Shown here: piece by piece, positions 25,940 through 33,737 of the stretch
Numbering within the stretch: the stretch's first letter is position 1
How the letters are laid out: each line of letters begins with the position of its first letter
From: Phycisphaeraceae bacterium
GTDB taxonomy: Bacteria; Planctomycetota; Phycisphaerae; Phycisphaerales; Phycisphaeraceae
Length of the DNA stretch: 64,000 bases
Assembly: GCA_028284155.1 (NCBI GenBank)
Contig: JANQSF010000098.1
Span: 174,674 to 238,673 of the forward strand
Direction of reading: 5' to 3'
Notes under the pieces: generated by a model
Told to the model about the DNA's origin: nothing
Databases searched by the model: none
Seen by the model: only the letters and a program-made list of their open reading frames with translations
Translations under genes and position numbers: made by a program

Positions 25940-25990
25940 TCCGCAGCTAGGCTGCGATCGGTTAGTTCGTCGTCCGGCCGACGCAGTAGC
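25940..25990 (-). pseudogene. Relic copy of the PQQ-propeller gene 3' end
   Basis: Read on the minus strand, this stretch encodes ...YCVGRTTN-stop, matching ...YCIGRTTN-stop at the end of the gene at 26096. About 31 bases align with three differences, two of them silent, and the flanking TGATCCGC is shared. The two copies are separated by a GTAG REP pair (25993-26066). It is either the remainder of a lost tandem paralog or a duplication made when the repeat arrived. Confidence 0.6.
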
Positions 25991-25992
25991 CC

Positions 25993-26066
25993 GTAGGGTG
26001 CGCTTTAGCGCACCAAGGCCGCTGGGAAACCGTCCGTTCCCCGTGGTGCGCTGAAGCGCACCCTAC
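25993..26066. repeat. GTAG-type inverted REP pair (GGTGCGCT family)
   Basis: GTAG then GGTGCGCT-TT-AGCGCACC; spacer; GGTGCGCT-GA-AGCGCACC then CTAC. Sits between two copies of the PQQ gene 3' end. Confidence 0.88.
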
Positions 26067-26095
26067 TTTTCGGGCGAAGCCTGATCCGCGAGCGG

Positions 26096-27352
26096 TTAAT
26101 TCGTCGTCCTGCCGATGCAGTAGAGGTGCTTGTCGCCGCGCAGGAATAATTGGCCGTTGCTGATCGCGGGCGACGCGTAGACCGGTTCGTCTAACACATT
26201 CTTAGCAACGATGTCGAGCGTGGGGCCGGGGCGGACGACGAGGGTGACGCCCTTTTCGCCGCGGTCCTCACCCTGGTCGGCGGTGAAATAGACCAGGCCG
26301 TTCGCTTCGACCAGCGATGCGCTGAAGTGTCGGCCGAGCTTTTCCCGCCAGACGACCCTGCCCGACTTCGCCTCGTAACACGTCGCCGAGCCGAAGTCGG
26401 ACACGACCATGAAGTACGGGCCGACGGAGATCGGGCTGGGCACGTACGACGCGTGTTTGGTTTTCGACTCATGCCACGACACGTGCGTCTCGGTCACGTC
26501 GCCGCTGCCGCGTGGGTCGATCGCGAGCATGTGCAGTTCGGGGAAGCCGCAGGTCAAAAACAGCAACTCGCCGTTGTAGACCAGCGACGCGACGTACTGC
26601 TGCGTCGGGCCCTGCACGATCCAGTGCTGCTTGCCCGTGTCCGGGTCGTAGCTGGCGACGCACTTGGTGCCCGAAAGGATCATCTGGTTCCGCCCGTCGA
26701 TCGTGCGGATGATCGGCGTGCAGTAACTGCGCGTGTTGTTCGGCCGCGGTTGTTTCCAAACGGTCTGCCCCGTCCGCCGGTCGAGCGCGACGAGGTAGCC
26801 CGGCCCGTCGTGGTCGCCGTTGATAATGACCTTGTCCTTCCACAGGATCGGGCTGGAGCAGTAGCCGTGTCGGCTGGAAAACACGCCGGGCCGCTTGGCC
26901 CAGAGTTGCTTGCCGTTAAAGTCGTAAGCGGCGACGAACATGTCCTTCTTGTCGAGGAAGCTCACATACACGCGCTGCCCGTCGGTCACGGGCGTTGACG
27001 ACGCCCGGCTGTTGAGTCGGTGGATCCGTTCGGGCGGCGCTTCGAGCACGGTGCGCGACCAGAGCGTCTTGCCTGTGACGCGGTCGAGGCAGATCAACGT
27101 GCGCGCCTCGTCGATGTTTGTCACGACGAAGACGCGGTCTTCCCACACGATCGGCGACGCGTGGCCGACCCCCGGAAGGGGGACTTTCCACACGACGTTG
27201 TCCGTGCCGGACCACTTGATGGGGACGTTCTTCTCAGTGCTCGTCCCGTCGCCGCGCGGCCCGCGCCAGCCGGGCCAGTTATCGGCGTGTGCCGAGGTCA
27301 CCAGCAGGCTGAAAAACAGGGCGAACCAGAGAGCGTGGCGGGAGTGGGTCAT
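26096..27352 (-). CDS. PQQ-type beta-propeller protein, exported
   Basis: 418 residues from ATG 27352. Signal peptide (HALWFALFFSLLVTSAHA), then an outer-membrane-biogenesis/PQQ-dehydrogenase-like propeller (NWPGWRGPRGDGTS, the hallmark planctomycete start) with repeats such as VWEDRVFVVTNIDEARTLICLD and GYLVALDRRTGQTVWKQ. No enzymatic domain is attached, so it may be a structural or sugar-sensing propeller rather than a quinoprotein enzyme. It ends HLYCIGRTTN, and its last codons are duplicated 100 bases downstream. Confidence 0.88.
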   Translation of the reverse strand: MTHSRHALWFALFFSLLVTSAHADNWPGWRGPRGDGTSTEKNVPIKWSGTDNVVWKVPLPGVGHASPIVWEDRVFVVTNIDEARTLICLDRVTGKTLWSRTVLEAPPERIHRLNSRASSTPVTDGQRVYVSFLDKKDMFVAAYDFNGKQLWAKRPGVFSSRHGYCSSPILWKDKVIINGDHDGPGYLVALDRRTGQTVWKQPRPNNTRSYCTPIIRTIDGRNQMILSGTKCVASYDPDTGKQHWIVQGPTQQYVASLVYNGELLFLTCGFPELHMLAIDPRGSGDVTETHVSWHESKTKHASYVPSPISVGPYFMVVSDFGSATCYEAKSGRVVWREKLGRHFSASLVEANGLVYFTADQGEDRGEKGVTLVVRPGPTLDIVAKNVLDEPVYASPAISNGQLFLRGDKHLYCIGRTTN

Positions 27353-27414
27353 GATGGCGTTCGCTGCGGGGGGTGACGTCGGCCGCGATGATTGGGTCGC
27401 GCGGGGCTGACCTT

Positions 27415-27434
27415 GCGCTAAGCCGCAAGCGGCT
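27415..27434. repeat. AGCCGCTTGCGGCT family palindrome (copy 2, reversed)
   Basis: GCGCTA-AGCCGC-AA-GCGGCT, the reverse complement of the element at 25451-25474, in the gap upstream of the PQQ gene. Confidence 0.75.
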
Positions 27435-27534
27435 GAGAGACAATTGTCATCGGCCGCGTGGTTGTTACGTTCGCGGCTCGACGCCCGCGCAACGGTATGC
27501 GTAGGCTGCCGCGTGCTTCCGGGGCTTCCGGGGG

Positions 27535-28158
27535 TCAATGCCGACGCGGCGGCGGCTCCCAATCCGGCGGCAGGACGTTGGCGTCGCGGGGCGGCGGGTC
27601 GCGGCGAACTTCGGCCAGGGCGAACGCGCTCATAACCGACAACGCGGCGGTCAGCAACACCAGCAGGCCGTTGACGATCAGCCCGGCTACGCTCGCGCCG
27701 CCGATTGCCAGAAAGACACACGCTGTGATGAGCACCAGCGTCATGACCACGCTCGTCGCCACCGCGCCGTAGGCCGCGCGCGGCGTGTCGGACTGCAAGC
27801 CAAGCCCGAACGACGCCAACGCCAACCCGCCAATCGTTGTGAACATGACCAGCAACACGACGCCGAGTTGCCGCGCCTTGGCGGACGCGTCGGCCCCCTC
27901 GCCGGTGACCCGTTCGGGCTCGCGTTCGAGCAGTTCCGCCAGCGCGGTCGGCGACATGGTGTCTTCAAATAGCCAGGCTGAGGAACACACGCAACACGAC
28001 GACAGGAACAGTGTGAAACCGACAACCTGGAGGACGATCCCCGTCCCGCGCGCGAATGGGCGTCGTCGGCGGTCATCATCCACCGTGTCGTCGGGCATCG
28101 GCGGACCGGTGTCGCCTTGCGATGTGTTAGGCGAGGATTGTGATTCGTGATCGGTCAT
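27535..28158 (-). CDS. Membrane protein with four helices, hypothetical
   Basis: 207 residues from ATG 28158. An acidic, Ser/Asp-rich N-terminus (about 35 residues) is followed by four hydrophobic spans at roughly 40-62, 97-120, 132-155 and 158-178, and a Pro-rich tail (PPPRDANVLPPDWEPPPRRH). No family is recognised. It lies in tandem with another small membrane protein (28250), with a REP pair between them. Confidence 0.68.
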   Translation of the reverse strand: MTDHESQSSPNTSQGDTGPPMPDDTVDDDRRRRPFARGTGIVLQVVGFTLFLSSCCVCSSAWLFEDTMSPTALAELLEREPERVTGEGADASAKARQLGVVLLVMFTTIGGLALASFGLGLQSDTPRAAYGAVATSVVMTLVLITACVFLAIGGASVAGLIVNGLLVLLTAALSVMSAFALAEVRRDPPPRDANVLPPDWEPPPRRH

Positions 28159-28169
28159 CGTTCAGACTC

Positions 28170-28235
28170 GTGCCACCGCCGTGTCGGCCGTGCGGCGCGT
28201 TAGGGTGGTCCGCACGGCCGACACGGCCGTGGCAC
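28170..28235. repeat. GTGCCACGGCCG inverted REP pair (copy 1 of 3)
   Basis: Arms 28170-28194 and 28210-28235 are inverted copies (core CCGTGTCGGCCG). The same element recurs at 31190-31254 and 63487-63553, always intergenic. Confidence 0.9.
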
Positions 28236-28249
28236 GAATGCATGGAACG

Positions 28250-28795
28250 TTAACCGACATGGTTTTGACGCTTCGCACGTACATCACCCGTGACCGAACG
28301 CCAACACCATAGGATGACGCCGATCAGCAGGCCGAGCAGCGTGCCCAGTGTCAGGACGATCAACGTAATCGACGAGGGGTTGCCGCGCAGGCTCGCCGTG
28401 GTGAGCAGGTCGATCATCAGCAGGGCGACGGCGACGACCTGCACGCACGCCAGCACGATCGCGCCGAGCGACGCGGCGCGCCGCTTGCGGCGTACCGCGA
28501 AGGACAGACCAAGATACCCCGCGCCCGGAATTACACCGAGCAACAATGCGCCGACCGCGCGCTGCCGAGCCGTCGAGCGCACCTGCTCGATCTGCGCGGC
28601 TCGTTCGGGCGAGTACGTCCCCTCGCGGACCCGCTGCTGCAATTTCGTGTCGTCAAGCCCGGCGATCATGGTCAGCAGTCCCACGCACGCCCCGAACGTG
28701 ACGACCTCGACCGCCCCGAGCACGCGGCAGAAAAACGCGGCCCGTTTGGCAGGGTCGATTGGGGGGCGGTCGGCTTGTTCGGTGGCGTCGTTCAC
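28250..28795 (-). CDS. Membrane protein, hypothetical
   Basis: 181 residues from GTG 28795. Four hydrophobic spans (about 25-45, 78-97, 108-128 and 142-163) and a soluble charged loop (about 48-75, TKLQQRVREGTYSPERAAQIEQVR). No family recognised. It probably forms a pair with the gene at 27535. Confidence 0.65.
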   Translation of the reverse strand: MNDATEQADRPPIDPAKRAAFFCRVLGAVEVVTFGACVGLLTMIAGLDDTKLQQRVREGTYSPERAAQIEQVRSTARQRAVGALLLGVIPGAGYLGLSFAVRRKRRAASLGAIVLACVQVVAVALLMIDLLTTASLRGNPSSITLIVLTLGTLLGLLIGVILWCWRSVTGDVRAKRQNHVG

Positions 28796-28900
28796 ACCGG
28801 GAGTTTAGGGCATGAATGCCCAAGACTCGACGCGGTCGCCGGGTCGTGGGGAGTGTTGACGGAAACTGGCCGATACTATCCCAAGCCTGTTGGCCGACGC

Positions 28901-29959
28901 ATGAAACGCAAGCACGTCACCATCGCCGTCCGCATCCTCATCGCCGTCGTGGCGGTTGTGTATATCGCGCTGGCGCTCGATTGGCGGGACTACCGCGACG
29001 ACGAAGGCGTCCTGCGGCAGGGCATTCTCAACACGATCAAGTCGGCGAACGTGACACTCATGCTTGTCGGCGCGGCGCTGGTCGGGCTGGTCTATCCGAT
29101 CACGACACTGCGGTGGTGGGTGCTGATGCGTGCCCGCGGGATCGACGTGCCGGTGACGCGCGCGTTCCGGCTTGTCATGGTCGGCTGCTTCTTCAACTAC
29201 TTCATGCCGGGCACGACCGGCGGCGACGTGGTCAAGGCGTTCTACGCGGCCAAGGGAAGCGGGCGGCACGCCGACGCGATCATGTCGATCGTGGTCGATC
29301 GCGTCGCGGGCGTCGTGGGGTTGGTCATCCTCGCCGCGACGGTCGGGCTGTTCAGCCTGGACGACCCGGTGGCGAAGCAGGTCACGTTGTATCTCGGCGC
29401 GGGCTTGGCGTTGCTAGTGATTGGTGCGGTGCTCTACTTCACGCGCGCGTTACACAAAGTGTTCCTGCTCGACCGTTGGCTGCACAAACTGCCCGGCGGG
29501 TTGCTGTTGAAGAAGGTCGATGACGCGGCGGTGGCGTATCGAGATCACAAGATAGCACTGGCCGTGTCGCTCGTGTTGAGCCTGGCGGTGCACGCGTGCA
29601 TGTGTACCGCGACCGTGTTGGCGGGCAAGGCGCTGGGCATCTCGGCCGACTTCGCGCCGATGGTTGCGATCGTGCCCGTCCTGTTCATCTGCGCCGCGCT
29701 GCCGATCAGCCCGCAGGGGTTGGGCACGACCGAACTGCTCGGCGACGCACTGCTCGTGCAGACCGGCATGGCCACGTTCAATCAGGTCGTCGGCATGCTC
29801 ATGCTCTGGCGGCTTTACCAGGTCGCTTTTGCCGCGACGGTCGGCCCACTCATGCTGCTCAAGGGTGACATCCACCTGCACCCGCAGGACGAGGAAGACG
29901 CGGCGACCGCGGATGACGCGGATCGCGCGGATCAGGAAGGTGCTGCGGCGGCGACGTGA
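28901..29959 (+). CDS. UPF0104 / lysylphosphatidylglycerol synthase-like transmembrane protein
   Basis: 352 residues from ATG 28901. Eight or so membrane helices with the UPF0104/LPG-synthase transmembrane signature: LRWWVLMRARGIDVP near residue 72, MVGCFFNYFMPGTTGGDVVKAFYAAKG (about 95-120) and DRVAGVVGLV. No aminoacyl-transferase domain is attached. Such stand-alone proteins are thought to move lipids or polyprenyl-linked compounds across the membrane. The acidic cytoplasmic tail (residues 328-352) is of low complexity. Confidence 0.88.
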   Translation: MKRKHVTIAVRILIAVVAVVYIALALDWRDYRDDEGVLRQGILNTIKSANVTLMLVGAALVGLVYPITTLRWWVLMRARGIDVPVTRAFRLVMVGCFFNYFMPGTTGGDVVKAFYAAKGSGRHADAIMSIVVDRVAGVVGLVILAATVGLFSLDDPVAKQVTLYLGAGLALLVIGAVLYFTRALHKVFLLDRWLHKLPGGLLLKKVDDAAVAYRDHKIALAVSLVLSLAVHACMCTATVLAGKALGISADFAPMVAIVPVLFICAALPISPQGLGTTELLGDALLVQTGMATFNQVVGMLMLWRLYQVAFAATVGPLMLLKGDIHLHPQDEEDAATADDADRADQEGAAAAT

Positions 29960-30006
29960 CAGTGACGGTCGGTCACCCCGCACGCGATTCCCGCTAAACT
30001 CTCGGC

Positions 30007-30825
30007 ATGAATCGGATCGACGCGATCTTTGCCGACCTGCGGAGCGACGGGCGGAAGGCGCTGATGCCATACCTCACGGCCGGCGACCCGGACGTCGCGA
30101 CAACGGCGGCCATGCTGCCCGCGGTCGAGTCGGCCGGCGCGAGCATCTGCGAGGTCGGCTTCCCCTTTTCCGACCCGATCGCCGACGGGCCGGTAATCCA
30201 GGCGTCGATGTCGTACGCGCTCGACCACGGGGCGCGCGTGCGCGACATCCTCGACGCGGTGCGCGACGTTCGACCGAACCTGTCGCTTGGGCTGGTCGCG
30301 ATGTTGAGCTGGTCAATCCCGTACCGGTTCGGGCCGGCCCAGTTCATCGCGGCGTGTAAGGACGCGGGATTCGACGGTTTCATCTTCCCCGACCTGCCGG
30401 TGGAGGAGTCGGACGACGCGCTCGGCCTGGTGCGCGACGCGGGGATGATCGCAAGTTTGTTGATCGCGCCCTCGACGCCAATCGAACGGGCGCAGCGCAT
30501 CGCGCAGGCGTCGAGCGGTTTTTTGTACGTCCTCTCCCGCGCGGGCCTGACCGGCGAACAGACGGAGCTGCCAAGCGACCTGCCGGATCGGCTGAACAAG
30601 CTGCGCGACGTGACCGACCTGCCGATCGCGGTCGGGTTTGGGATCAGCACACCGGAGCAGGTCGGCGCGGTGGTGCGCGTGGCCGACGCGGCGATCGTCG
30701 GCTCGGCCATCGTGCGACGCATCGCCGACCGGCGTGAGCTTGAACGCGACGCGCTGGTCGAACACGTGAGCGGTTTTGTCGGCGAGTTGGCGCAAGGATT
30801 GAACGTTCCCACGACACAGGCGTGA
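30007..30825 (+). CDS. trpA: Tryptophan synthase alpha subunit
   Basis: 272 residues. TIM barrel that converts indole-3-glycerol phosphate to indole and glyceraldehyde-3-phosphate, feeding the beta subunit. The active-site block CEVGFPFSDPIADGPVIQ holds the catalytic Glu and Asp; LIAPSTPIERAQRIAQASSGFLYVLSRAG and GFGISTPEQ form the phosphate site. No trpB or other trp gene is nearby, so trpA is separated from its usual operon. Its stop is seven bases from the start of a small membrane gene. Confidence 0.97.
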   Translation: MNRIDAIFADLRSDGRKALMPYLTAGDPDVATTAAMLPAVESAGASICEVGFPFSDPIADGPVIQASMSYALDHGARVRDILDAVRDVRPNLSLGLVAMLSWSIPYRFGPAQFIAACKDAGFDGFIFPDLPVEESDDALGLVRDAGMIASLLIAPSTPIERAQRIAQASSGFLYVLSRAGLTGEQTELPSDLPDRLNKLRDVTDLPIAVGFGISTPEQVGAVVRVADAAIVGSAIVRRIADRRELERDALVEHVSGFVGELAQGLNVPTTQA

Positions 30826-30831
30826 CACGTC

Positions 30832-31161
30832 ATGGCGCGGGCGGTGAAGATCACGGCGGTCTGGCTCGGGGCGGCGGTCGTGTTGCTCGTCGGCCTGGGA
30901 CTTTGGCAGAACAGCGCGCCGTTGGCTGAGTCGATCGCCAACTGGGCGTCGGTCGATCAGACAGCGACGAAACCGGTGACGCGCGGCCTCGCCGTGGCGC
31001 TGATCGGCTTGGCGCTGCTCGCGTTCGTCCGCTTCGTCGCCGACGACCTGTTCCCGCTGGCGCCGCAGCCGATGCGCGGGTTTATCAAGACGTTCATCGC
31101 CGTAATCGTGGGCGGCGCGGTGCTGTGGGGCGGGATGACGCTGCTTGGTTTGGTGTGGTGA
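30832..31161 (+). CDS. Small membrane protein, hypothetical
   Basis: 109 residues with three hydrophobic segments (about 8-25, 45-65 and 86-107). It starts six bases after trpA, so it is probably co-transcribed; function unknown. Weakly resembles planctomycete helper proteins of similar length, but I cannot name a family. Confidence 0.65.
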   Translation: MARAVKITAVWLGAAVVLLVGLGLWQNSAPLAESIANWASVDQTATKPVTRGLAVALIGLALLAFVRFVADDLFPLAPQPMRGFIKTFIAVIVGGAVLWGGMTLLGLVW

Positions 31162-31189
31162 GCTGATTCGCGTTGATGCGACGACTTCT

Positions 31190-31254
31190 TGCCACGGCCG
31201 TGTCGGCCGTGCGGGTCATCGTTGGCCGCCGCACGGCCGACACGGCCGTGGCAC
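31190..31254. repeat. GTGCCACGGCCG inverted REP pair (copy 2 of 3)
   Basis: Arms 31190-31214 and 31229-31254. Same family as 28170-28235 and 63487-63553. Intergenic, upstream of the HAD gene. Confidence 0.9.
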
Positions 31255-31283
31255 GAATCCGAGGCGCGGTCTACTGTCCCAAC

Positions 31284-32024
31284 ATGTTTGAGTCGACGAA
31301 CAATAACAAGGCGTTGCTTCTTTTCGACATCGACGGCACGCTGCTGCTGACCGGCGGCGCGGGGATGCGCGCGATGGCCGCGGCCGGGCGTCGGCTGTTC
31401 GGCGACGCGTTCAAGTGGGACGGCATCGCGCCCGGCGGCAGCCTCGACCCGCTGATCCTGGCCGACGCACTGAAACTCAACGGCGTCGAGGACGACGACG
31501 ACCTGCACACGACGTTCCGCGATCACTACGTCGAACTGTTGCAGCATGAACTGACCGTTTCGCGCGACCGCGTCCGTATCATGCCCGGCATCCTCGACCT
31601 GCTTGCGGCGTTGCGGCGGCGGGTCGAAACGCACGACGACGTCGTCATCGGCATGCTCACCGGCAACTACGCGGCGGCTGTGCCGCACAAGCTCGACGCT
31701 GTCGGCATCGACCTTGAGTGGTTCACCATCACGGCGTTCGGCGACGAGGGCGCGACCCGGCCGGACCTCGTCGCGCTGGCGATGCGCAAGTACGAGCAGG
31801 CGCACGGCCAAACGCCGCACCCGCGGCGAGTCATCGTCATCGGCGACACGCACAAAGACGTGCACTGCGCCAAGGCGCACGGCTGCTTCGCTTTCGCCGT
31901 CACCACGAGCGGCCGATCGCGCGAAGAACTGGAACAGGCCGGTGCCGACATCGTCGTCGACGACCTGTCCGACCCCACACCGTTATGGCAATTGATCGAC
32001 ACCGGCGTCGCCGACCGGGTTTGA
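31284..32024 (+). CDS. HAD-superfamily hydrolase (phosphoglycolate-phosphatase-like)
   Basis: 246 residues from ATG 31284. Motif I LLLFDIDGTLLLTGG (about 10-24), motif II IGMLTGNYAAAVPHKL near residue 120, Lys motif around GATRPDLV and motif IV VIVIGDTHKDVHCAKA (about 190-205). A helical cap (about 30-95) marks subfamily I. Likely a phosphomonoesterase; the substrate is not deducible. Its last 42 bases overlap the end of nuoN on the other strand. Confidence 0.88.
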   Translation: MFESTNNNKALLLFDIDGTLLLTGGAGMRAMAAAGRRLFGDAFKWDGIAPGGSLDPLILADALKLNGVEDDDDLHTTFRDHYVELLQHELTVSRDRVRIMPGILDLLAALRRRVETHDDVVIGMLTGNYAAAVPHKLDAVGIDLEWFTITAFGDEGATRPDLVALAMRKYEQAHGQTPHPRRVIVIGDTHKDVHCAKAHGCFAFAVTTSGRSREELEQAGADIVVDDLSDPTPLWQLIDTGVADRV

Positions 32025-33737
32025 AACCGGCTGCGCTTCGCCGTTCACGTCAACCGTCTTTGTGTCGTCGGGCGCGTCGGGGGGGGCGTCGTCGACATCG
32101 TCGGGCTTGACAAGGTTCGGTTGCGACGTGCTTCGCGGCGCAACGGCTCGCTCGGCTGCGACGTCGCCGCTGATCGTGACCAACGGCCCGCCCACGACGC
32201 CCAGCGCCACCGCCGCCGCGGCCGCGATGGCCGCGCCGCTGCGACGCGCCGCGTCGGGCGTTGGCGTCACGTCGCCGGTCGGCTCGCGGAAGAAGCAGAC
32301 CGATGCGAGCCGCAGGTAATACACCGCGCTGATCGCGCTGTTGAGCAACGCGATCACGACCAGCCCGACGCAGCCCGCGTCGATCGCCGCGCTGGACATG
32401 TACACCTTGCCCAGGAACCCGACCGTCGGCGGCAGACCGATCAGCGACAATACGCTGATGAGCATGATCGCCGCGAGTCCCGGCGCGCGTTTGACCAGGC
32501 CGGCCAGGTCGTCGAACGTCTGCGCATCCTCACCACGTCGTTGCAGACAGGCCAACACGGCGAACGCCCCGAGATTCCCCAGCCCGTACGCGACGAGGTA
32601 GAACAACACCGCGCCGAACGCGCTGGCCATGCTCTCCGTCCCCTCGCCCGTCGGCCCGGCGAACGCGACGAGCGCCACGACCATGTAACCCGAGTGCGCG
32701 ATCGAGCTGTACGCGAGCATCCGCTTGACGCTGTTCTGCAGCAGGCCGAGCACGTTGCCGACCGTCATCGTCAACGCCGCGATGATCCACAGCGTCCACG
32801 TCAACGCTTCGACCGCCGGGTCGCCCGTCTTCAGGACTGTCACCGGCGCGAGCAAGAGGACCAGCGCGACAAACCCGGCCGCCTTCGGGACGAACGCGAG
32901 GAATGCCGTGACGGGTGTGGCCGCGCCTTCGTACACGTCGGCCGCGTAGAAGTGCATCGGCACCGCAGCGATCTTGAACGCCAGCCCGATGATCGACAGC
33001 ACCATGCCGGCCGTGAAAAGCAGCGGCGCCGAACCGCCGCCGGCCGAGACGTCGATCAGGTATTGCTGGATGCTCGTCACGCCGTCGCCCATCGTCGGGC
33101 CGAACAGTCGCGTCGTGCCGGTCGCGCCGTACAGCAGCGTGAAGCCGAACAGGAACATCGCCGCCGCCATCGCGCCCAAGAAGAAGTACTTGACGGCCGA
33201 CTCGTGGGCCTGCAGCTTGTCGCGCGAGATGGCGATCATGACGTACGTCGGCAGGCTGGTCAGTTCGATCGCCAGGAACAGCCAGGCCAGGTCTTCCGCC
33301 GCGCCGACCAGCATGACGCCCGTCAGGCTGAACAGGAAGAACGCGTAAAACTCGCCACGCACCGAAAGCGACGGGTCGAACCGCTTGCCGTGCCCCTCGG
33401 TGTCGCGCGTCGCGCGCAACGCGTCGGGCGTCGTCGCCGCGACGAGCAGCAGCAACAAACCGATCACAATCGCCGCGCCCTTGACGTACATCGCCAGCGC
33501 ATTGATCGGCCCCGCTTCAACGCCAGTCACCACGTCGGCCTCAGCCGCGCGCGACGCGCCGTAGTCGATCAGGACAAACATCCCCGCCACCGCCAGCGTG
33601 AGGCCGGCCAACCACGGCGTCGCCCGCCGCGCCGCGACCGAACGCGACAGCCCGATCAACAGGCACGCGCACGCGCCCGTGAGCATGACCATCTCCGGGG
33701 CCAACCCGGCGACCTTGTCGGCCATCTCACCGGTCAT
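31983..33737 (-). CDS. nuoN: NADH-quinone oxidoreductase subunit N
   Basis: 584 residues from ATG 33737, somewhat longer than the typical 480-510 because of a C-terminal Ala/Pro/Asp-rich tail beyond about residue 530 (PNLVKPDDVDDAPPDAPDD). Antiporter-like proton-pumping subunit of complex I: about 14 helices, SLPTYVMIA with LTSLP near residue 145, ESAVKYFFLGAMAAAM with the key Lys, and LAYSSIAHSGYMVVAL. The start overlaps the nuoM stop (ATGA). The tail overlaps the convergent HAD gene by 42 bases. Confidence 0.94.
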   Translation of the reverse strand: MTGEMADKVAGLAPEMVMLTGACACLLIGLSRSVAARRATPWLAGLTLAVAGMFVLIDYGASRAAEADVVTGVEAGPINALAMYVKGAAIVIGLLLLLVAATTPDALRATRDTEGHGKRFDPSLSVRGEFYAFFLFSLTGVMLVGAAEDLAWLFLAIELTSLPTYVMIAISRDKLQAHESAVKYFFLGAMAAAMFLFGFTLLYGATGTTRLFGPTMGDGVTSIQQYLIDVSAGGGSAPLLFTAGMVLSIIGLAFKIAAVPMHFYAADVYEGAATPVTAFLAFVPKAAGFVALVLLLAPVTVLKTGDPAVEALTWTLWIIAALTMTVGNVLGLLQNSVKRMLAYSSIAHSGYMVVALVAFAGPTGEGTESMASAFGAVLFYLVAYGLGNLGAFAVLACLQRRGEDAQTFDDLAGLVKRAPGLAAIMLISVLSLIGLPPTVGFLGKVYMSSAAIDAGCVGLVVIALLNSAISAVYYLRLASVCFFREPTGDVTPTPDAARRSGAAIAAAAAVALGVVGGPLVTISGDVAAERAVAPRSTSQPNLVKPDDVDDAPPDAPDDTKTVDVNGEAQPVSNPVGDAGVDQLP

